In this document: piece after piece, positions 6,058 to 9,786 of the stretch | How positions within the stretch are numbered: the stretch's first letter is position 1 | Layout: each line of letters starts with the position of its first letter | From: an uncultured Clostridia bacterium | GTDB lineage: Bacteria > Bacillota_A > Clostridia > Christensenellales > CAG-138 | Assembly: GCA_937877295.1 (NCBI GenBank) | Contig: CALFIV010000106.1 | Coordinates: 1 to 9,786 of the forward strand | Reading direction: 5' to 3' | Length of the DNA: 9,786 nt | Position numbers and translations under genes: made by a program | The notes under the pieces: generated by a model | The model's database searches: none | The model's input: only the letters and a program-made list of their open reading frames with translations | Told to the model about the DNA's origin: nothing

Positions 6058-6079
6058 ACGGCAAGCGAAATGCTTGCCG
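6045..6079 (-). terminator. Imperfect terminator or attenuator between rpmH and rnpA
   Basis: CGGCAAGC (6059-6066) and GCTTGCCG (6072-6079) form a perfect 8-bp stem with a 5-nt loop. On the minus strand the hairpin is followed by eight other bases (6051-6058) and then TTTTTT (6045-6050). The gap makes it a poor intrinsic terminator. Partial termination or RNA processing here would let L34 be made in excess over RnpA. Confidence 0.5.
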
Positions 6080-6136
6080 CAAGCGCCTCTGTCTCTGCAT
6101 AGGTTGTTCTGGACATACGTCCAAGCACGCAAACAA

Positions 6137-6271
6137 TTACGCGCTCAGCTTCTTGCGGCCCTTTGCGCGTCTGCGCTTCAGTACGTTACGACCGTCCGCA
6201 GTCGCCATACGCTTGCGGAAACCGTGCACCTTGCTACGCTGTCTCTTCTTGGGCTGATAGGTACGTACCAT
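6137..6271 (-). CDS. rpmH: 50S ribosomal protein L34
   Basis: This 44-residue, highly basic protein of the large ribosomal subunit is shorter than most gene-calling cut-offs and was found by translating the minus strand. It begins [14 protein letters not shown], continues [20 protein letters not shown] and ends [10 protein letters not shown], with TAA at 6137-6139. This is the full-length family pattern, including the GFRxRM and GRxVLxRRRxKGR motifs. The ATG at 6269-6271 is preceded by AAAGAGGTG (6278-6286) with six bases of spacing. It is the first gene of the operon running to jag, with a strong promoter about 60 bases upstream. Confidence 0.98.
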   Translation of the reverse strand: MVRTYQPKKRQRSKVHGFRKRMATADGRNVLKRRRAKGRKKLSA

Positions 6272-6301
6272 ATCTTACACCTCTTTCTACGAATATAGTG
6301 A

Positions 6302-6316
6302 TGGCGCATAACGCCA
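6302..6316 (-). repeat. Small hairpin in the rpmH leader
   Basis: TGGCG (6302-6306) and CGCCA (6312-6316) form a 5-bp stem with loop CATAA. It lies in the predicted leader of the rpmH transcript, between the promoter and the ribosome binding site. It may only protect the 5' end; no switch-like alternative structure is evident. Confidence 0.4.
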
Positions 6317-6330
6317 AATTAACCTTTCCC

Positions 6331-6359
6331 ATTATAGAGGACGGCAGAAAAAAAGTCAA
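6331..6359 (-). promoter_or_regulatory. Strong sigma-A-type promoter of the rpmH operon
   Basis: On the minus strand TTGACT (6354-6359) and TATAAT (6331-6336) are separated by exactly 17 bp. Eleven of twelve positions match consensus. The expected transcription start is near 6324, giving a leader of about 50 nt to rpmH. A strong promoter is expected for a ribosomal protein gene. Confidence 0.88.
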
Positions 6360-6414
6360 GCAATTTTTTCACAGATTCTTCGCCGGCTGCGCGACTTGAA
6401 TCACATGTTTTTTC

Positions 6415-6441
6415 GGGGTGCCGAGGACGTCGCCCCCTACG
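6415..6441. repeat. Imperfect palindrome upstream of the rpmH promoter
   Basis: CGGGGTGCCGAGGACGTCG followed by CCCCC forms a stem of GGGG/CCCC closed over CGA/TCG with a small bulge. On the minus strand it reads GTAGGGGGCGACG...CACCCCG, which looks like the GTAGGGGCG...CGCCCCG intergenic repeats seen in many Clostridia. It is followed by A rather than T on the minus strand, so it is not a terminator for the gene at 6456-6827. Confidence 0.4.
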
Positions 6442-6455
6442 GTTCGTCGGCGGGT

Positions 6456-6827
6456 TTACCACGTCTCCGTCAGCGGACTTCCCAAAAACTGCGTGCGAAG
6501 CCATTGATAGACCCGATCCGGCGGATAGTCGCAGAACGGACAGCCGCCGTTCAAGCCGCCGAAGATGCAGAGGATCGCCCCGCCGAACAGAATCGAAACG
6601 AAAATCGCCCAAAATGGGTTGCCCCTTTTCCGCTTCGTTCGAATCCACAAAACGACCGTCGGTATCAGCAGCAGGGCCGACGCCTCGATCGGATAATCGA
6701 TTTGCTCGTCGCAATGTCGCGCGCCCAGCCGATAGGAAAACCAATACGCATAGAAAAACACAAACGTCAAAACAAGCATCAGCAGAACGGCAAGCACGAT
6801 CCACTGCCACAGTTTCATTTTTCGCAT
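6456..6827 (-). CDS. Small three-helix membrane protein with extracytoplasmic CxxC, unknown family
   Basis: I do not recognise this 123-residue protein. It has three hydrophobic helices at about residues 9-30, 49-62 and 71-91. The basic stretches (MRKMK at the start, RTKRKRG at 63-69) predict an inside N-terminus and an outside C-terminus. The outside parts hold three cysteines: C39 in the first loop, and C96 and C99 as GGCPFCDYPP directly after the third helix. A disulfide or metal site is possible but unproven. The ATG is strongly supported by AAGGAGGGGG at 6832-6841, five bases away. It lies 87 bp behind the HicB/DinB-like gene on the same strand, and could be read from that transcript or from its own weak promoter. 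Confidence 0.8.
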   Translation of the reverse strand: MRKMKLWQWIVLAVLLMLVLTFVFFYAYWFSYRLGARHCDEQIDYPIEASALLLIPTVVLWIRTKRKRGNPFWAIFVSILFGGAILCIFGGLNGGCPFCDYPPDRVYQWLRTQFLGSPLTETW

Positions 6828-6848
6828 ACATCCCCCTCCTTTGACAAC

Positions 6849-6857
6849 ATTCTACCA
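6849..6857 (-). promoter_or_regulatory. Possible extended -10 element before the small membrane protein
   Basis: On the minus strand TGGTAGAAT (6849-6857) fits an extended -10 (TGnTATAAT with one mismatch). It lies about 20 bases before the ribosome binding site. No -35 can be recognised at the proper distance. It also overlaps an 8-bp inverted repeat, AACATTCT (6846-6853) with AGAATGTT (6891-6898). Confidence 0.3.
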
Positions 6858-6914
6858 TCCGTTTGCGATATTTCTGTGTCATCCGTGTAAAGAATGTTAA
6901 AGGAGCTCGCTTTT

Positions 6915-7640
6915 TTATTTCTCCGTCGGGAAGCAGAACGGATTGGCGATGCGGTCCTTCTGCCAGAAGGTGATCGCATGGCGGTAAAGGGCTTGCGCGT
7001 GGATGCGGTCATGCCAGAGGATGCGCCGCATAAGCTTTCGGAGCGTCCACAGCTCGCCGTCGCTCGCTTCGCGGATGCGCGGCGAAAGGAAGTTCGGCGT
7101 CGCTTCGATCGCGCGGAACAGGCTTTTGCGGTTCTCGGCAAGTCCGCCCTCGTTCTCAAACGGAATGCCGAGGCCTTGCGCGTAATAGGAAAGCGTGCGG
7201 TTGGTATGCTCCGCCATCTCTCTGGCCGAGCACGGAATCTTGCCGTAGAACGTGCGGCGCGATTTTCGAAGCGCGCGGTCCTTTTGCGGGATCGACGCGA
7301 CAAGCTTTTCGAAGTCCTGTGCCGAGCGGATGCAAAGCTGCTTCTTCTGCGTATACTCGGTCATATCCATCGGCAGCCGCTCCGAGGGGAACAGCACATC
7401 GCTGTCCGCGTCCTCCACTGCGAGATCGGTTTTATACGCATGCGTCACCACAAAATCGGATTCCGCAAGGTTCAGCATCGGCGCGCCGTGCGCCCACTCG
7501 GCAAACGCGGACAGCGCCTTGGGAAACTTTTCCAGCGCCTGCCCGACCGTTTCTCCGCGCGAATATGCGCCGGCATACATGTCCGCCCAGAGCATCGCGC
7601 CCTTTTCGTTGTATTCCGCAATGACCTCGATGTGTGCCAT
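6915..7640 (-). CDS. HicB-like N-terminus plus DinB-like C-terminal domain protein
   Basis: This 241-residue protein appears to have two parts. Residues 1-55 (EVIAEYNEKGAMLWADMYAG, then SRGETVGQALEKFPKAL) resemble the beta-beta-beta-alpha fold of HicB-like domains, with the typical RGxTxxEAL-type turn. The C-terminal half (about 105-225) resembles a DinB/YfiT-like four-helix bundle, a fold that often binds a metal through three histidines. Candidates are H145 in REMAEHTNR, and H210 and H214 in RRILWHDRIHAQALYR. The middle contains VEDADSDVLFP. I recall similar clostridial proteins but know no function. The ATG overlaps the amidohydrolase stop codon (TAATG), so its translation is probably coupled. 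It is not accompanied by a HicA toxin, so a toxin-antitoxin role is unlikely. Confidence 0.75.
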   Translation of the reverse strand: MAHIEVIAEYNEKGAMLWADMYAGAYSRGETVGQALEKFPKALSAFAEWAHGAPMLNLAESDFVVTHAYKTDLAVEDADSDVLFPSERLPMDMTEYTQKKQLCIRSAQDFEKLVASIPQKDRALRKSRRTFYGKIPCSAREMAEHTNRTLSYYAQGLGIPFENEGGLAENRKSLFRAIEATPNFLSPRIREASDGELWTLRKLMRRILWHDRIHAQALYRHAITFWQKDRIANPFCFPTEK

Positions 7641-8926
7641 TATCGATTCTCTGCCTTTCTGATGCGTGTGATGATCTCGTTTGCCTGCGCATAAACCGCC
7701 TCCGGATCGACGCCGAAGGTGTATTCGCCGTTCTCGTACAGGATTCTGCCGGCGACCATCGTCAGCGCGACGTTCGCCTTGCTGCCGCTGTAGACCACGT
7801 TCTTTGCAATGTTGTTCAGCGGCTGCATGTTCGGCATATGCAGGTTCAGCATCACAAGGTCCGCCTGCTTGCCGACCGCGAGACAGTCGCAGTCGTCGAG
7901 TCCCATCATCTTTGCGCCGACCGAGCAGGCCGAATGCAGCACCCGGATCGCGTCCGCGGCCGCCGCGCCGACGGTCAGCTTTTGAAGACCGGAAACGAGG
8001 AACATCTCGCGGAAGAAGTCGAGACAGTTGTTGCTCGCCGCGCCGTCCGTGCCGATCGCCACCGGCACGCCCGCTTCGTAATACGTCTGGATCGGGGCGA
8101 TGCCGCTCGACAGCTTGACGTTTGAGCCTGCGTTGGTGCAGACGTACAGTCCGCGTTCCTTCATGATTTCGATGTCGCCCTGCATCGGGAACACCATATG
8201 AAATCCGCCGCCGCCGTAGCGGAACATCCCCAGCGAATCAAGATACGCGATCGGCGACATGCCGGTGCGCGAAATGCAGTCCTCGACCTCGGACGCGGTT
8301 TCGGCAATGTGCGTGAACACCGGCGCTTTGTATTCCGCGGCAAGATCCGCGAGATCTTTGAGCAGCGGCTCGCTCGTCGTATATTCGGCATGGAAGCCGA
8401 GCCGGCAGGAAACGAGCGGATCGAAGCGATTCATTTCCTCGAAATCGCGCCTTGTGGATTCCTTCGTCCCGCCGAAATCGTTCGCCGCGCCGCAGATTAC
8501 GATGCGGAAGCCCGTATCGCGGGCGCATTCGGCGATGCGGTCCACGTGATAGTACATATCGAACGCCGCCGTGATGCCGCCCGAGACGTATTCGAGCACG
8601 GCAAGCTTCGTCAGCGCGTAGATGTCGTCGCCGGTAAGATGCGCCTCCATCGGGAAGCAGTCCTCATGCAGCCATTGATGCAGCGGCTTATCATCGGCAA
8701 ACGAGCGCAGAAACGTCATGGCCGAATGTGTATGCGCGTTTTTGAAGCCCGGCAGAATCAGGTTGCCCTTGCAGTCGATCTCGCGGTCGAACACAGGAAG
8801 CTCCCTGTCCTTCGGATCGCCCAGAAATGCGATACGGTCGTCCTGTACCCAAAGCTCGCCCTCGATAATCGTCGCTTCTTCGGTTTGAAACGGAAGAATG
8901 CGCGCGTTTTTGAAACGAAGATTCAT
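7640..8926 (-). CDS. Amidohydrolase, MTA/SAH deaminase-like (TIM-barrel, mononuclear metal)
   Basis: This 428-residue enzyme belongs to the metal-dependent amidohydrolase superfamily. It most resembles 5-methylthioadenosine/S-adenosylhomocysteine deaminases and related aminopurine or guanine deaminases. Metal ligands fit the family: H65 and H67 in NAHTHSAM, H206 with catalytic E209 in THIAET, H243 in GFHMVF, and D294 in GTDGAASNN. The ASNNxLDxFxEM stretch (297-308) and SSGIAPI (273-279) are typical of the MtaD branch. Two conserved spots deviate: the usual AHNPxSN is CTNAGSN (263-269), and the AHCV context of the third histidine is FHMV. The exact substrate is therefore uncertain. It is not HutI by motif despite the neighbouring hutH. 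GAGGAGAG lies seven bases before the ATG. It is the first gene of a leftward unit. Confidence 0.88.
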   Translation of the reverse strand: MNLRFKNARILPFQTEEATIIEGELWVQDDRIAFLGDPKDRELPVFDREIDCKGNLILPGFKNAHTHSAMTFLRSFADDKPLHQWLHEDCFPMEAHLTGDDIYALTKLAVLEYVSGGITAAFDMYYHVDRIAECARDTGFRIVICGAANDFGGTKESTRRDFEEMNRFDPLVSCRLGFHAEYTTSEPLLKDLADLAAEYKAPVFTHIAETASEVEDCISRTGMSPIAYLDSLGMFRYGGGGFHMVFPMQGDIEIMKERGLYVCTNAGSNVKLSSGIAPIQTYYEAGVPVAIGTDGAASNNCLDFFREMFLVSGLQKLTVGAAAADAIRVLHSACSVGAKMMGLDDCDCLAVGKQADLVMLNLHMPNMQPLNNIAKNVVYSGSKANVALTMVAGRILYENGEYTFGVDPEAVYAQANEIITRIRKAENR

Positions 8927-8958
8927 GTCGTTTCTCTCCTCTTTTTCTGTTACTGTTC

Positions 8959-8967
8959 AGTATAGCA
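8959..8967 (-). promoter_or_regulatory. Extended -10 promoter of the amidohydrolase unit
   Basis: On the minus strand TGCTATACT (8959-8967) is an extended -10 (TGnTATAAT type, one mismatch). It lies about 32 bases before the amidohydrolase ATG. The region 17 bp further upstream (TCCATT at 8982-8987) is a poor -35, which is common for extended -10 promoters. Confidence 0.45.
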
Positions 8968-9061
8968 CAGTTCGCGAGCGGAATGGATGAACATTCTATG
9001 AAAGATGCGCCGGCAAAAACGCTTCCTTTTATTTTATATTTTCCAAATGCCGCCGCAGGGT

Positions 9062-9090
9062 TTGACACCGATGGGCGCAAATATTATAAT
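9062..9090 (+). promoter_or_regulatory. Perfect consensus sigma-A promoter of hutH
   Basis: TTGACA (9062-9067) and TATAAT (9085-9090) are both exact consensus and are separated by 17 bp. Transcription should start near 9097, leaving a leader of about 38 nt. An A/T-rich tract at 9028-9052 lies upstream of the -35. A catabolic gene with such a strong core promoter would be expected to be held by a repressor. Confidence 0.88.
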
Positions 9091-9115
9091 GAATTGATCG
9101 GCAATTCCAATATTG
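9091..9115. promoter_or_regulatory. Candidate operator at the hutH transcription start
   Basis: GAATTG (9091-9096) and CAATTC (9102-9107) form a perfect inverted repeat with a 5-bp centre. The palindrome CAATATTG (9108-9115) follows directly. Both lie just behind the -10, where a bound repressor would block transcription. No known operator consensus is recognised. Confidence 0.4.
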
Positions 9116-9134
9116 TTTGCAGGAAGGAACGAAC

Positions 9135-9786
9135 ATGAATCCACTCACAGAAAACATTCGTCACGTTACCCTGGACGGGGAATCCCTCTCCATTGAGCAG
9201 GTGGTTGCGGTCGCGCGGTTTTCCGCCGCCGTCTCCCTCTCGCCCGACACGTATGCGCGCATCGACGCGTCTCGCGCGCTGGTGGACCGCATCGTCGAAG
9301 AAGGCCGCACGGTATACGGCATTTCGACGGGCTTCGGTGAGTTCTCGAAGATCACGATTTCGAGCGACAAGAGCGCGCAGCTCCAGGAAAACCTGATTCT
9401 TTCGCACTGCGTCGCCGTCGGCGATCCGCTGAATGAAGAAACCGTCCGCGCCATGATGCTGCTGCGGGCAAATGCGCTCTGCAAGGGCAATTCCGGCATC
9501 CGCCGCGAGATCATCGAGACGCTGATCGGCATGCTGAACAAGGGCGTGCATCCGGTCATCCCCGAGCAGGGTTCTCTGGGCGCTTCGGGCGATCTGGCGC
9601 CGCTCGCACATATGGCGCTGGTGCTTTTGGGACGCGGCGAAGCGACCTATCGGGGCGAACGCATGTCCGGCGCGGAAGCCATGGCAAAGGCGGGGCTTCC
9701 CACCTTCCATCTGCTTGCAAAGGAAGGCCTCGCGCTGATCAACGGCACGCAGTGCATGACGGCGATCGGCACGCTCGCGTGGTACG
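9135..9786 (+). CDS. hutH: Histidine ammonia-lyase, 5' part (runs off the window)
   Basis: HutH removes ammonia from L-histidine to give urocanate, the first step of histidine degradation. The first 217 residues are visible; the full protein is usually about 500. Family landmarks are all present: YGISTGFGEFS at 61-71 with the catalytic Tyr61, LQENLILSHCVAVG (83-96) with the Ser-His pair typical of histidine-specific enzymes, LLRANALCKGNSGIR (109-123), and GSLGASGDLAPLAH at 146-159. The Ala150-Ser151-Gly152 triad forms the MIO electrophile. KEGLALINGTQ follows at 196-206. SHCVAVG differs slightly from the usual SHAAGVG. The ATG at 9135-9137 has AGGAAGGA (9121-9128) six bases upstream. The gene is divergent from the amidohydrolase. 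No other hut gene is visible here. Confidence 0.94.
   Translation, partial: MNPLTENIRHVTLDGESLSIEQVVAVARFSAAVSLSPDTYARIDASRALVDRIVEEGRTVYGISTGFGEFSKITISSDKSAQLQENLILSHCVAVGDPLNEETVRAMMLLRANALCKGNSGIRREIIETLIGMLNKGVHPVIPEQGSLGASGDLAPLAHMALVLLGRGEATYRGERMSGAEAMAKAGLPTFHLLAKEGLALINGTQCMTAIGTLAWY

Noticed and set aside
6415..6441. Terminator of the gene at 6456-6827
   Set aside because: The palindrome is followed on the minus strand by GAAAAAA and not by a T run, so it does not fit an intrinsic terminator.
6272..6455. Replication origin upstream of rpmH
   Set aside because: No TTATNCACA-type DnaA boxes and no dnaA are visible. The stretch is explained by the rpmH leader, promoter and a palindrome.
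6915..7640. HicAB toxin-antitoxin system
   Set aside because: Only the N-terminal 55 residues resemble HicB, no HicA-like small gene is adjacent, and the rest of the protein is a different fold.
7640..8926. Imidazolonepropionase (HutI) as partner of the adjacent hutH
   Set aside because: The motifs (GTDGAASNN, SSGIAPI) fit the MTA/SAH-type deaminase branch and not HutI. The gene is also divergent from hutH.
8198..8965. 255-codon open frame opposite the amidohydrolase
   Set aside because: The minus strand has all amidohydrolase metal motifs; the plus frame has none of its own.
6846..8998. Shared 9-mer AACATTCTA before the small membrane protein (6846-6854) and the amidohydrolase (8990-8998), plus an inverted AGAATGTT at 6891-6898
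   Set aside because: Two copies of a 9-mer in nearly 10 kb are within chance, and their positions relative to the two promoters differ. Not enough to call an operator.

Overview
The window looks like a chromosomal segment of a fairly GC-rich member of the Bacillota, most likely an uncultured, Clostridia-type anaerobe. The evidence is the rpmH-rnpA-yidD-yidC-jag gene order with mnmE behind it, a Gram-positive-type YidC with no large N-terminal periplasmic domain, a Jag/KhpB protein with a charged linker, good AGGAGG-type ribosome binding sites and consensus sigma-A promoters. This placement is inferred from gene content and not from a database search.

Layout, left to right. (1) Positions 1-1564, plus strand: the 3' part of a DUF5711-like beta-propeller protein, then a CvpA-like membrane protein. 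(2) Positions 1565-1766: a convergent intergenic stretch with a bidirectional terminator, an array of five perfect triloop mini-hairpins directly behind the mnmE stop codon, and two degenerate units behind the cvpA-like gene. (3) Positions 1767-3062, minus strand: mnmE (tRNA U34 modification GTPase). (4) Positions 3063-3573: a gene-free stretch holding a MITE-like dispersed repeat, a terminator and other hairpins. (5) Positions 3574-6271, minus strand: jag, yidC, yidD, rnpA and rpmH, reading leftwards from a consensus promoter at 6331-6359. The last four genes (rnpA, yidD, yidC, jag) are linked by three 4-nt ATGA overlaps. (6) Positions 6456-8926, minus strand: an amidohydrolase of the MTA/SAH deaminase type, translationally coupled to a HicB-like/DinB-like protein, then a small three-helix membrane protein. 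(7) Positions 9135-9786, plus strand: the 5' part of a histidine ammonia-lyase gene (hutH), divergent from the amidohydrolase and driven by a perfect TTGACA-17-TATAAT promoter.

How the genes work together. The rpmH operon joins ribosomal protein L34, the protein part of RNase P, the two membrane-insertion factors YidD and YidC, and the RNA-binding protein Jag/KhpB. MnmE normally follows in the same ancestral cluster, but here it is separated by a terminator and a repeat, and its usual partner mnmG is not adjacent. No dnaA and no DnaA-box cluster is visible upstream of rpmH, so the classical origin-side neighbourhood has been rearranged. The genes right of rpmH are accessory or metabolic.

The most unusual structure is the mini-hairpin array at 1665-1761. 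Its units differ in stem sequence but stay perfectly self-complementary. They share an AATTCAT spacer on the minus strand, and most have a GNA-type triloop closed by C-G. Degenerate units lie in the 3' UTR of the convergent gene, in the same sense relative to that gene's own transcription.
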